From Desulfomicrobium apsheronum (lineage in GTDB: Bacteria > Desulfobacterota > Desulfovibrionia > Desulfovibrionales > Desulfomicrobiaceae), in NCBI RefSeq assembly GCF_900114115.1, contig NZ_FORX01000001.1:248001-312000 (forward strand): DNA of 64,000 nucleotides, given 5' to 3'. A model generated the notes under the pieces. That model was not told where the DNA came from and ran no database searches. It saw only the letters and a program-made list of their open reading frames with translations. The position numbers and the translations under genes are program-made. This document shows positions 8,388 to 16,910 of this stretch, one piece after another. Position 1 is the first letter of the stretch; every line of letters begins with the position of its first letter.

Positions 8388-8993
8388 TTACGACAGGGTG
8401 ACGCCCATCTCCTTATAAAGTTTTTGAAAGTAGCGATTGACTTTCTGACGGACGAAACATGGGTGTCGCAGCCAGAATTGTCCGCGAAAACGTTCGCGTC
8501 CGGTTTGAAAGTCAATGATGACTGGATGGCTCGGTGATTGGACCAAAATGTTGCGGCGAACAATCCCGAAATGGTCGATGCTGTTCGCCAAGAATACTTC
8601 CTTGCGGATACGCTCCATCACGGTCCAGAATTCGGGCGTAAGCTGTCGCGTATTTTTGACCAGATTGGGCGCGGGCCCGCCTTGATCGTCGTGGACTATA
8701 CGCATGAGCAAAGCCTTGCGCCCGTCTTCTGCTATTTCAACGCCACGCATGTCCACAAAATATTGGCGCAGGTCTTCCGGGCAGACGGCCATGATCTTCT
8801 GGTAGTTGGCCCATTCGTAATCCAGAAAATCCTCAATGCCATATTTTTGAGAGACAATGACGTTGGGGTCGGGCTGTCCGCCCTGAAAGCGTCTGCGGGG
8901 TACCAGGATCTTGGCACAGAGCTCTGGATGATCCTGAACAGACATAATCTGGCACCAGCCACCCTTAATGATTTGTGGGCCGAGTTTGATCAT
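8388..8993 (-). CDS. YrbL-like protein-kinase-fold protein
   Basis: 201-residue soluble protein resembling enterobacterial YrbL, a PhoP-regulated member of the kinase/LPS-kinase-like fold. Seen: an ammonium-like sequence KYGIEDFLDYEWANYQKI, then a putative catalytic loop HFGIVRRNILVQ (compare MSLKPQNILC in YrbL) and a following metal-binding-type Asp in PVIIDFQTG. The C-terminus is basic and aromatic (RHPCFVRQKVNRYFQKL), a possible membrane-surface patch. AAGGAAA precedes the ATG. It lies between a glycosyltransferase and a flippase gene, so a role in phosphorylating core sugar or lipid, or in regulating surface glycan, is plausible but unproven. Confidence 0.62.
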   Translation of the reverse strand: MIKLGPQIIKGGWCQIMSVQDHPELCAKILVPRRRFQGGQPDPNVIVSQKYGIEDFLDYEWANYQKIMAVCPEDLRQYFVDMRGVEIAEDGRKALLMRIVHDDQGGPAPNLVKNTRQLTPEFWTVMERIRKEVFLANSIDHFGIVRRNILVQSPSHPVIIDFQTGRERFRGQFWLRHPCFVRQKVNRYFQKLYKEMGVTLS

Positions 8994-9005
8994 GGATGAT
9001 TTCCT

Positions 9006-10136
9006 TTATGTGAGCAATCCGCGATGCCAGTCGAGGATGGTTTTGGCTCTGTTTGTCCATGTGTGACACATTGCGGACCGTAGCTGGTTGTCGCGCAGGC
9101 GTTCTTTGTTCTCGGGAGTCATGGTCAGCAACCGGTTGATCTGCGCGCACAAAGACTCAAGTGACCCAGGCAAAAACAGGAGACAATTTTCGTCATGAGT
9201 CAGAAATGGACGCAGTACAGTGAGGTCCGATGACAGAATTGGCTTGCCCGTGGCCAGATATTCGAAAAGCTTGAGCGGTGACATGTAAGGAATCAGATCT
9301 CCCTTTGGCATGTAAGGCATGACCAGCATGTCCGCGTCTTGAAGGATCGAGGGGATTTTCTTGTGTGGCACACTTGGGTGCATGAATAGATTGTCGCATT
9401 TGCTCTTCTCGGCCAGCGCTGCCGATTGCTTGGCGTTGCCACCGATGATGATGAAATTGACATGTCTCATCCGCGATGCCGCTTCGGCCAAAAAAGTTGC
9501 GCCTTTTTCGGGGCTCAACGAACCTGTGTAAACCAGCGTGGGACGATCGTATATACGTGGACCGAACAGATGGCCGAGCCCACCGGCCACTGCTTGGGAA
9601 AAAATCGCAGGATCCACCCCGTCCGCAGATGTCATGAGCCGTCTTTCCCGCAGGCCCGCTGCGAGGTACGAGTCGGAGATCTCCTGAGAGATTCCCACGA
9701 TTCCGGCAGTGCTTGATGCATTCACGGCCTGAATGAATTGAGACATGGGCACTTGCTTGGCGTCTCGTGAAAAAACATGTGATTCAAATAGGACTGGTGC
9801 ATTTTGTTCGGCAAGCTTCCAGGCGACCGGTGCACTTCGGGTGAAGATCTTATCTTTAAATGTGGACGGGATTTTTCGCAGCACGTTTTCCTCAAAGCCA
9901 TGCCCAGACTGTGAAACGAAATGAACGCGCACATTGTCTGGAATCGAAAACCCGTAGTTCGCGAAGAGTCTCCCTGTCCATAAATACAGACGCTTGGTGA
10001 ATCCCCCAGGCAAATAGGCGTCGAGGCGTTGAACTAGTGGTGCAAAAGCGCAAATCATGTTCACAACCTGCACGGAATTTGCGTGCCTGGAGGGGATCTT
10101 GGACTTGGCTATGTACAGGTACGACTCGTCGCTCAT
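9006..10136 (-). CDS. GT4-family glycosyltransferase
   Basis: Retaining GT-B glycosyltransferase, 376 residues. Seen: a donor-site region LVYTGSLSPEKGATFL followed by NFIIIGGN, and the acceptor/donor motif MSPLKLFEYLATGKPIL, equivalent to the EX7E region of family 4 enzymes. No signal peptide or membrane helix, so a cytosolic or peripheral enzyme extending a polyprenyl-linked glycan. It overlaps the upstream O-antigen ligase gene by four bases and is followed 12 bp later by the YrbL-like gene, so it belongs to one operon. Sugar specificity cannot be read from the sequence. Confidence 0.83.
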   Translation of the reverse strand: MSDESYLYIAKSKIPSRHANSVQVVNMICAFAPLVQRLDAYLPGGFTKRLYLWTGRLFANYGFSIPDNVRVHFVSQSGHGFEENVLRKIPSTFKDKIFTRSAPVAWKLAEQNAPVLFESHVFSRDAKQVPMSQFIQAVNASSTAGIVGISQEISDSYLAAGLRERRLMTSADGVDPAIFSQAVAGGLGHLFGPRIYDRPTLVYTGSLSPEKGATFLAEAASRMRHVNFIIIGGNAKQSAALAEKSKCDNLFMHPSVPHKKIPSILQDADMLVMPYMPKGDLIPYMSPLKLFEYLATGKPILSSDLTVLRPFLTHDENCLLFLPGSLESLCAQINRLLTMTPENKERLRDNQLRSAMCHTWTNRAKTILDWHRGLLT

Positions 10137-11329
10137 CGGCGGTGTTCCTCTCCGATTCCGCTGGCTGCGCCGACAAGAAGAAAAAGCAGTCCTGAGACAT
10201 TCAAGGAAAAGATGTTTACGTGCAGTTGCGAGTTAAGCAAAATCAAAGCGATGCTGGATAGCAATGGAATGGCCGCAGGGTTGGTGCTCCGGAGTTGCCA
10301 GCAGTTTCGCAAAGGAAAAAAGAAAATAAGAGAAAAAATGGCCATGCCGATGATTCCGTTTTCGCTCAGGAGATGCAAGGGCAAGTTGTGAGCGTCTTCG
10401 AGATTTTCATATGCTCCTTCTTTAGGATGACTTGCTCGGTAGGTTTCGACATGAGGAGCCGCAGCCTCTTTGAAGGTACGAAAGCCGCTTCCCGTCAAAG
10501 GATGGGTCTTTATGATTTCAACCGCCGCATACCAAACCGTAAGTCGTTCTCCCTGGCTGGCGAGGAGATGGCCAGGGCGAAGATCGAAGCGTTCTGCTTT
10601 TCCGAATAGAAAAATGATGCAGACGATGGCCGCTAACCCTAAGACGATGGCCCGGAAACTCCTGCGCGAGGCGAGCAGAAAACCGCAGCAGATTAGGAGT
10701 GCGGCCAGAGTCATGCGTCTTTCCGTCACCAGTAGTGCGGACAGGAGGATAATGCCCGCCGTCATTGTGAGAAGGCGTGAGCGGTATGACGAGGCAAAAA
10801 TGAACTGTGTGAAACAGACCATGCATCCTACCGCGACAAAAAGAGCTGTCCGGCTTACGTTGCGGAACGTCAGTTTCAAATATTGCAGATCAAGGCCGAG
10901 ATTGTCGATGTGTTTGATATCAAACGCGAGAAGTAATTGTGCCACGAGCATGACTCCCGCCAATGCGAGGGCTGCGGCCAGAATGTCTTTCTGGACGGTT
11001 TGATGGCGAAAGAGGATAAACGCTTTGCCGAGGACAAGCGGGATGATCCATCCATAAATGATACCTGTGCGGGCTACGTCGCCGGGGCCTATGATATTTA
11101 TGAAAGAACAGTATAGCCCGAATGTCAAAAGTGATAAAAGTGATGAATCCCATAGGAACTGCCGTAAGTTTGAGGATTTTCCGAGCATGACAGCTGAAAC
11201 GATCAAGGCAATCGCGCCAATAGGTTCCGAAGCAGATGGATTTAAGCAAATAGCCGTAAAATATATGCAAAGTAAAAATATAAAAATACTATGCGGAGTA
11301 GTATCGCTGGTATGAAGAGTATGTGTCAT
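10133..11329 (-). CDS. O-antigen ligase/polymerase family membrane protein (WaaL/Wzy-like)
   Basis: 398-residue polytopic membrane protein with roughly ten to twelve hydrophobic segments and one large periplasmic loop in the C-terminal half (about residues 230-330). The loop contains TVWYAAVEIIKTHPLTGSGF and EDAHNLPLHLLSENGI, the sequence style of the Wzy_C (O-antigen ligase) domain. Such proteins either polymerise O-units or ligate them to lipid A core or protein. The two activities are not separable by eye. It overlaps the next glycosyltransferase gene by four bases. An AT-rich stretch of about 80 bp separates it from the upstream gene. Confidence 0.8.
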   Translation of the reverse strand: MTHTLHTSDTTPHSIFIFLLCIYFTAICLNPSASEPIGAIALIVSAVMLGKSSNLRQFLWDSSLLSLLTFGLYCSFINIIGPGDVARTGIIYGWIIPLVLGKAFILFRHQTVQKDILAAALALAGVMLVAQLLLAFDIKHIDNLGLDLQYLKLTFRNVSRTALFVAVGCMVCFTQFIFASSYRSRLLTMTAGIILLSALLVTERRMTLAALLICCGFLLASRRSFRAIVLGLAAIVCIIFLFGKAERFDLRPGHLLASQGERLTVWYAAVEIIKTHPLTGSGFRTFKEAAAPHVETYRASHPKEGAYENLEDAHNLPLHLLSENGIIGMAIFSLIFFFPLRNCWQLRSTNPAAIPLLSSIALILLNSQLHVNIFSLNVSGLLFLLVGAASGIGEEHRR

Positions 11330-11408
11330 GTTTATTTAAATATTAAATATTTGTTTTTTTGGATTTGTTGAAGCAGGCATTTATTTGTAGTGATCGTTTA
11401 TGTAGTTA

Positions 11409-12458
11409 TTACTGTGTGAAGAAAAAATCTATTTTTTCAATCATTTTTTCGAGTGAACTATTTACTGAAGTTTTCCAGAACAATTTTTTTCGCTCAAATA
11501 TTATATCTTTGGAAAAGCAAATCAATTCATTCAATATGGCGCCAAGTTTATTGGGGCCCAAGGTAAAAGGAACGCATAATTCTTGTGCGTCTTGTGGCCA
11601 CACCTCGGCAACTCCCCCCACATCCCGAGCCACACAGACAAGCCCTTCGGCCATTGCTTCAAGCAGTGTGTTCGGCAATCCCTCTCTGTGCGACGGAAGA
11701 AGAAAGACGTCTGCCTTGCGCAGAAATGATCGGACATCCTTTTGAAATCCATGCCAAGTGACCCGGTCATCCAGGCCTAGGCTGGTGGTAAGGCTTTTCA
11801 GTTCCGCTTCGATGCGTCCTGTTCCCACGATATGGTATTCAAACGCGTAGCCCTTATTTTTCAGTTCGGCCAGTGCCTCAAGGACGTCTTTGTGCCCTTT
11901 GTCGGCGTTTAGCTGGCTGGTGGAGATGAAGCGCAGCGGTGAATGCACGGTTGTCGGTGGAGACGGCGCAGGTTCCTTGCCTGTCAGGATGACCGTGATC
12001 TCTTTCGGTTTCAGATAGGCCAGTTCTTGCAGAAGGCCCCTCTTGATCTGTTCGCACGGGACCAGGATGCGTGGCCGTATCCATTTGTGCAGCAGGCGCA
12101 CCTTGTATGTGTTGCGCATGTCTCCGGCCAGGCCGACGCGGTGGACCACCGGGATGCCGAGAATTTTGGCCGCGATGCCTGCAATGCGCATGTCCTTGCC
12201 CACATTGACGACAACTAGATCGATTTTGCGCGTCTTGAAAAGCTTGATGAAGCCGCGAATTCGCAAAGGGTTGAAGTCCGGGCCAAAGGACAGGCCTAGG
12301 GCGTCGAGCCCCATTTCGCGGGCCTTGTCGATGAAAGGTCCTGGCCTGCCGGCGATGAGGATGCCATTTCCGCGATCCGCGAGACCGTGCGCCACATCGA
12401 GGGTCCAGCTTTTGACCCCGCCCCATTTATTGGTGGAATTGACAAAGCAGATATTCAT
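11409..12458 (-). CDS. GT4-family glycosyltransferase
   Basis: 349-residue GT-B glycosyltransferase. Start placed at ATG 12458 (MNICFVNSTNKWGG), which overlaps the stop of the deacetylase gene as ATGA and begins at the first Rossmann strand; the frame continues upstream for 11 codons. Seen: glycine-rich acceptor loop NKWGGVKSW, LRFISTSQLNADKGHKDVL, and HREGLPNTLLEAMAEGL, the EX7E motif. The C-terminus is AT-rich and Phe/Lys-rich. Part of the deacetylase/GT operon. Function inferred from family; donor unknown. Confidence 0.85.
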   Translation of the reverse strand: MNICFVNSTNKWGGVKSWTLDVAHGLADRGNGILIAGRPGPFIDKAREMGLDALGLSFGPDFNPLRIRGFIKLFKTRKIDLVVVNVGKDMRIAGIAAKILGIPVVHRVGLAGDMRNTYKVRLLHKWIRPRILVPCEQIKRGLLQELAYLKPKEITVILTGKEPAPSPPTTVHSPLRFISTSQLNADKGHKDVLEALAELKNKGYAFEYHIVGTGRIEAELKSLTTSLGLDDRVTWHGFQKDVRSFLRKADVFLLPSHREGLPNTLLEAMAEGLVCVARDVGGVAEVWPQDAQELCVPFTLGPNKLGAILNELICFSKDIIFERKKLFWKTSVNSSLEKMIEKIDFFFTQ

Positions 12459-13456
12459 GTGCGCCTGCCCACACTTCGCCTCTGGGCCCATGGAGCGAGA
12501 GTCCTGTGGGCCAGGAGCAGGGTCTTCAGGGCAAGCCAGGGCAATGTTTTGCGGTCTTTGACCGCAAGCCTGCCGATGCGCATGGGGTCAATTCCGGGCC
12601 CGACGTGTCCTGCCTCAAGGTTCAGTACACCCTCATAGCCAGCCTTTTTTGCGGCAGGCAGAGTGATGTCGTCGTATTCGCCCCAGGGCAGGCAAAGAAA
12701 GGGGCAGGGCAGGTCCAGGAGGTCTTCCAATTTGGCCTTGGCGGTGGAGAAGTCCTGCAGACAAAAGGCGAGTCGCTCTTGGTCTGTCTTCAGGGGCAGC
12801 GGGCGGCCGTTCCAGTTCAGTCCAAAGCCTGCATGGGCATAGGAACTGCCCACTGGGTGGACGGCAGTGCCGGCGTCAGCGTCCTTGCCGCATAATGCGG
12901 CATGGCTCCAGTGTCTCTTTTCGCTGAGGGTGCCGGTTTGTTCTGCGCGAGTGAAACAGGCCTGATGCGCGGCAGAATGGGAATAGACCTCCATGCCCAG
13001 TTCGTGCACCACGGCGCGGATTTCGGCCTCGTTCATGAACCCGTCACAGTTTCCGGCCAAGGACTGCTGCATTATGTCGCCAAAAGCCGGCACTGAGGGC
13101 GGATTCATGGTTTGATCCGCGCGGAGACGGGTCCGGCCGGGCTGAACAAAATCGGTGATGGCGAATAAAACCCCATGCATGTCCCGGCGCAAGAGCTGGG
13201 GTACTGCGTACACCCAGTTGTCCAGCGTGCAGTCGTCGAAGGTAATGACTACCGAGGGGCCGGTTTGAGGTGTTTGTCCCTGTATGATGCGGTGCAGATT
13301 GGCCAGGCTGATGGTCTGAAAGCCTAATTTTTTGATGAGATCAAGATGGCTCCCAAATTTTTCGGGTGTCATGCCGCTGGCCGGTCGTACCTGATGATAG
13401 CACAGGATCGGAATGCTTGCGCCCAGCAGCGGCTGGGTCAGAGAGATGATACTCAT
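12455..13456 (-). CDS. Polysaccharide deacetylase (NodB-homology) family protein
   Basis: 333 residues. The carbohydrate esterase 4 fold removes N-acetyl groups from GlcNAc-type sugars. Seen: PILCYHQV near the N-terminus, motif 1 VVITFDDCTLDNW with the catalytic/metal Asp pair, and motif 2 HSAAH (metal His residues) after YS. A later LPWGEYDDIT segment resembles motif 3. There is no clear signal peptide, so it may act in the cytoplasm on a lipid-linked precursor, or at the membrane. Four-base overlaps with genes on both sides show tight coupling with two glycosyltransferases. Confidence 0.8.
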   Translation of the reverse strand: MSIISLTQPLLGASIPILCYHQVRPASGMTPEKFGSHLDLIKKLGFQTISLANLHRIIQGQTPQTGPSVVITFDDCTLDNWVYAVPQLLRRDMHGVLFAITDFVQPGRTRLRADQTMNPPSVPAFGDIMQQSLAGNCDGFMNEAEIRAVVHELGMEVYSHSAAHQACFTRAEQTGTLSEKRHWSHAALCGKDADAGTAVHPVGSSYAHAGFGLNWNGRPLPLKTDQERLAFCLQDFSTAKAKLEDLLDLPCPFLCLPWGEYDDITLPAAKKAGYEGVLNLEAGHVGPGIDPMRIGRLAVKDRKTLPWLALKTLLLAHRTLAPWAQRRSVGRRT

Positions 13457-14565
13457 GCGTTGGCCTGTCTGCGCAAATCGGAATAAAGGGCGAGGGTTCG
13501 GGCTTGCATGGCCTCAATGGAAAATTCGTCGCGAAAAGATTTTTGATTTGCCACGGGCAGGGCCAGAGCCTTCTCCAGCTGTTTTGCGCCCGATGTGAAC
13601 CCATCCATGAAAGCAATACGCGGGTAATATTCATGAATTTCTTCAAGAGGGGCGGTTTTCAGCGCCAGGATGGGCAGGCCGTGGGCACATGCTTCGAGGG
13701 CCACGCCAGGCATGCCTTCAACTCCCGGGTCGGAGCAGAAAATCAGGCAATCAAGAGCCGCGTAACAGCGATGAATGTCATGGCGTTCACCGAGAAAGGT
13801 GATCTCAGGCTCCAGGCCGTGCTCTCGGCTCCAGGCCTGATGCCGGGAAAGCCCCTCGCCGTCGCCGATGACCACAAAGTGATATCTGCCAGGAGACTCG
13901 AGTGATGCCTGGCGTGCGATTGCAAGAAAACGTCCGACCCCCTTGCCTCGCGCGATGCGGCCCACGAAGCCGACAAGTTTTCCTTCCGTGGGTAGGCCCA
14001 GTTCCGTTCGGGATGCCGCCTCGGTGTTGCCGGGCAGATCGAGGCCGTTGTGCAGGATGGTCATCATCTTGTCCGGCAGTCGCGTGTGTCTTTTGAAATA
14101 TTCGAGCGATTCACGGGAAACGAACAGCACCTTGTGTGAAAAAAGCCGGTGAACCAGGCGTTCTTCCAGCATCTGCTTTTTGCGTCGCATGGCGGTTGTT
14201 CCGTACCAGTGCAGGTCGCTCAAATGCACCTGTCCGATCCGCACCGGTACCCGAGCCAGTGCCGCCGCCAGGATGCCAAAGATATTGCCGCCGAAAGAAT
14301 GTGTATGAACGATATCGGCCCGGTGTTTGCGGAAAAGTTTTGCCAGTCGCCAAATGGCCGCCGGGTTCCAGTGCCCCTTGCGAGGCAGGAAGTGGGTATG
14401 CACGCCGAGCTTGGCCAGTTCATCAAAGAATACGCCCCTGTCTTTGTAGGTCACGACGTGCACTTCGTAGTGCTCCGTCAGCAAAGGCAAAAGTGCGCGC
14501 AGCCGTTTCTGCACGCCGCCCACCTTCAGATTGTTCGTGACTCGAAAAAGAACCGGTTTATTCAT
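13453..14565 (-). CDS. GT4-family glycosyltransferase
   Basis: 370 residues, GT-B fold. Seen: LKVGGVQKRLRALLPLL (acceptor-side Rossmann loop), VHTHSFGGNIFG, KLVGFVGRIARGKGVGRFL, and the EX7E motif in EGMPGVALEACAHGLPI. Close in layout to heptosyl/N-acetylgalactosaminyl-type GT4 enzymes, but specificity is not assigned. It overlaps the deacetylase gene by four bases and starts four bases after larB, so the whole minus-strand block from 15.3 to 6.6 kb may be one transcript. Confidence 0.85.
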   Translation of the reverse strand: MNKPVLFRVTNNLKVGGVQKRLRALLPLLTEHYEVHVVTYKDRGVFFDELAKLGVHTHFLPRKGHWNPAAIWRLAKLFRKHRADIVHTHSFGGNIFGILAAALARVPVRIGQVHLSDLHWYGTTAMRRKKQMLEERLVHRLFSHKVLFVSRESLEYFKRHTRLPDKMMTILHNGLDLPGNTEAASRTELGLPTEGKLVGFVGRIARGKGVGRFLAIARQASLESPGRYHFVVIGDGEGLSRHQAWSREHGLEPEITFLGERHDIHRCYAALDCLIFCSDPGVEGMPGVALEACAHGLPILALKTAPLEEIHEYYPRIAFMDGFTSGAKQLEKALALPVANQKSFRDEFSIEAMQARTLALYSDLRRQANA

Positions 14566-14569
14566 TTGT

Positions 14570-15328
14570 TTATTCTTGGCGGGCCAGAATTTTTTTCGCC
14601 AGCACGGCCGCCCCGAAGCCGTTGTCGATGTTGACCACTCCCACGCCCGGGGCGCAGGAGTTGAGCATGGCCAGGAGCGGGGTCAGGCCTGCGAAGTTGG
14701 CCCCATAGCCTGTCGAGGTTGGAACCGCAATAATCGGTGCCTTCAGGAGCCCGCCGAGGACGCTCGGCAGCGCGCCTTCCATTCCGGCCACGGCGATGAT
14801 GACCCTGGCCTGGCGCAGGCTCGGCAGGTGCGGGTCCAGGCGGTGCAGGCCCGCGACGCCCACGTCGGTCACCAGATGCGCGCCAAGCCCCAGGAATCTG
14901 GCGGTGCCCAAGGCTTCGCGGGCCACGGGCAGGTCCGAGGATCCGGCCGTGACGATAAGCACTTCCGAGTCGGGCGCCTTGGGGTCGGCGGCCAGCAGAT
15001 CCGCTCCCAGGCAAAAGAGCCTCGCCTCCTCCCACAGACATCCATTTGGAAAAAGAGTCTTAAGCTTCTGCCCATGCGCCGCCGAAAGTTTGGTGGCCAG
15101 GACCGGGTGGTGCCGCCCCAGCTCTGCAAGGGAGGCCCGGATCTGCTCCAGGGTCTTGCCCTGACCATAGACCACTTCGCCGACATTGGTGCGCTCCTGG
15201 CGCCAAGTGTCAAGGGTCAGGTCCTTGTTTTCGCTTCCCGCAAGGGCCGCCTGGGCAGTCTCGCACGAGATGTTGCCGGCAGCGACGTCGCGCAGCAGGG
15301 AGGTCAGTTCTTGGGGGTTCATGGGCAT
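14570..15328 (-). CDS. larB: LarB, nickel-pincer cofactor biosynthesis (AIR-carboxylase-like)
   Basis: 252 residues. LarB carboxylates the pyridinium ring of nicotinic acid adenine dinucleotide in synthesis of the nickel-pincer cofactor of lactate racemase and relatives. Seen: N-terminal helical part, then the PurE-like domain with VLIVTAGSSDLPVAREA, VTDVGVAGLHRL and the hallmark GMEGALPSVLGGL followed by VPTSTGYG. These motifs are diagnostic for LarB rather than PurE. No larA, larC or larE is visible nearby; the gene heads a glycan operon with only four bases to the next gene, so the context is uninformative for function. Confidence 0.88.
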   Translation of the reverse strand: MPMNPQELTSLLRDVAAGNISCETAQAALAGSENKDLTLDTWRQERTNVGEVVYGQGKTLEQIRASLAELGRHHPVLATKLSAAHGQKLKTLFPNGCLWEEARLFCLGADLLAADPKAPDSEVLIVTAGSSDLPVAREALGTARFLGLGAHLVTDVGVAGLHRLDPHLPSLRQARVIIAVAGMEGALPSVLGGLLKAPIIAVPTSTGYGANFAGLTPLLAMLNSCAPGVGVVNIDNGFGAAVLAKKILARQE

Positions 15329-15467
15329 AAGCGGGGAGACCCTTTGGCTTGCTGTGAATTAAAGGCTCGAAATCCGACCCAGCCCTAGCAGATGGGCGCA
15401 TGGCGGGCAAGCGCCCGCAGGCTCTCCATATTGCAAAGAGGCTGGGGAAAAGATAGCGTATGCGGAT

Positions 15468-16883
15468 ATGGCGTCCAAGCGAATCCTCTTTGTCTCACGA
15501 TCCGAACTCGTGTCCCCCCTGCATGCCGAATTCAAGGCGCATGAGTGTCAGGCCATGGTTGTGGACGACCGTGCCTCGGCGCTTAAAGTGCTTGAGGCGC
15601 GCAAGGCCGATATCGTCTTCACCCTGCCTTCCCTGCCCGGATACAGGGCCCAGGATCTTCTCGATGCCTTGAACCAGGCCGAGAGCCAGATCCCCGTCAT
15701 CGTGTTCACGGACAAGGGAAGCGCCGAGGAAGCGCGCTATTATATGGAAATGGGCGCGCAGGATTACTGGCTCTGTCCGCTGACCTGGGAAAAGATCCAG
15801 GCCGTGTTGCCACGGGACGCTCAAGCCCCGGCCGCGCCTCGTCCTGCGGCCCGGAGCAATCCGCGCGAGGTGGCCATCGTCGGCTCCCATCCGTCCGTGG
15901 CTCGGGTTTTGGTCTTGGCCAAGCAGGTGGCTCCGTCCAAGGCCACCGTGCTCATCTCCGGCGAATCGGGTACGGGCAAGGAGATGTTCGCCCGCTTCAT
16001 TCATGCCCATTCGGGCCGTGAAAGCGCTCCATTCGTGGCGGTCAACTGCGCGGCCTTGCCCGAGCACCTGCTTGAGAGTGAATTGTTCGGCCACGAGAAG
16101 GGCTCGTTCACCGGAGCCATTTCCCGCAAGCTGGGTAAGTTCGAACTGGCCACCGGCGGGACCCTGCTGCTGGATGAAATTTCCGAAATGGCCCTGGCCC
16201 TGCAAGCCAAGCTGCTGCGCGCCCTGCAGGAGGGCGAGATCGACCGCGTGGGCGGGGTCGAGACGGTCAAGGTGGATGTGCGCGTGCTGGCCACCACCAA
16301 CCGCAATCTTGAGCAGAGCGTGGAGAAGGGCGAATTTCGTCAGGACCTCTTTTATCGTCTGAACGTCATCCCCCTGCGCCTGCCCCCGCTGGCCCAGCGC
16401 GGCGATGACGTGCTGCTGCTGGCCGATTTTTTCATCCGCCGTCTCACCCGGGAATACGGACTCGGCGCCCTGCAGCTTTCGACCGAAGCCCGCGATTGGC
16501 TCATGGCGCACGACTGGCCGGGCAATGTGCGTGAACTGCAAAATTTAATGGAAAGGGCCGTGCTCCTTGCCGGGGCGGGGCCCATCCGGCCGATGCATTT
16601 TCTGCTGGATGGCCAGGAATGGTCCCCGGAGCTTTGCGAAGAGGGCGACTCGGTGCCGGATGCGCCCATTTCCGCGCGGCCGTCATCCTTGTCCCCGAAC
16701 ATGACCATGGACTTCGCCGGACGCATTCCGACCATCCAGGAAATGGAGATGCATCTGATTATGAAGAGCCTGGACTCGACCTTGGGCAACAGGACCAAGG
16801 CTTCGGAGCTTCTTGGAATTTCCGTGCGCACATTGCGCAACAAACTTGGTGAATACAGAAAGATCGGCCTGGATATTCCGTAA
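15468..16883 (+). CDS. Sigma-54-dependent activator with degenerate receiver domain
   Basis: 471-residue bacterial enhancer-binding protein. Residues 1-115 have receiver-like length and pattern, but the acidic pocket (LFVSRSE instead of a DD pair), the phospho-acceptor Asp (FTLPSLPG) and the switch Lys (LCPLTWEK) are all missing. The AAA+ domain is intact: Walker A GESGTGKE, sigma-54 contact loop GSFTGA (Ser variant of GAFTGA), Walker B LLLDEISEM and arginine-finger region. The C-terminal Fis-type helix-turn-helix LGNRTKASELLGISVRTLRNKLGEY-like segment resembles flagellar regulators of the FlbD/FlrC group (inference). The aminotransferase gene follows after 27 bp. Confidence 0.85.
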   Translation: MASKRILFVSRSELVSPLHAEFKAHECQAMVVDDRASALKVLEARKADIVFTLPSLPGYRAQDLLDALNQAESQIPVIVFTDKGSAEEARYYMEMGAQDYWLCPLTWEKIQAVLPRDAQAPAAPRPAARSNPREVAIVGSHPSVARVLVLAKQVAPSKATVLISGESGTGKEMFARFIHAHSGRESAPFVAVNCAALPEHLLESELFGHEKGSFTGAISRKLGKFELATGGTLLLDEISEMALALQAKLLRALQEGEIDRVGGVETVKVDVRVLATTNRNLEQSVEKGEFRQDLFYRLNVIPLRLPPLAQRGDDVLLLADFFIRRLTREYGLGALQLSTEARDWLMAHDWPGNVRELQNLMERAVLLAGAGPIRPMHFLLDGQEWSPELCEEGDSVPDAPISARPSSLSPNMTMDFAGRIPTIQEMEMHLIMKSLDSTLGNRTKASELLGISVRTLRNKLGEYRKIGLDIP

Positions 16884-16910
16884 GGGAACCGGGCCTTCAA
16901 GGGAGTGCAT

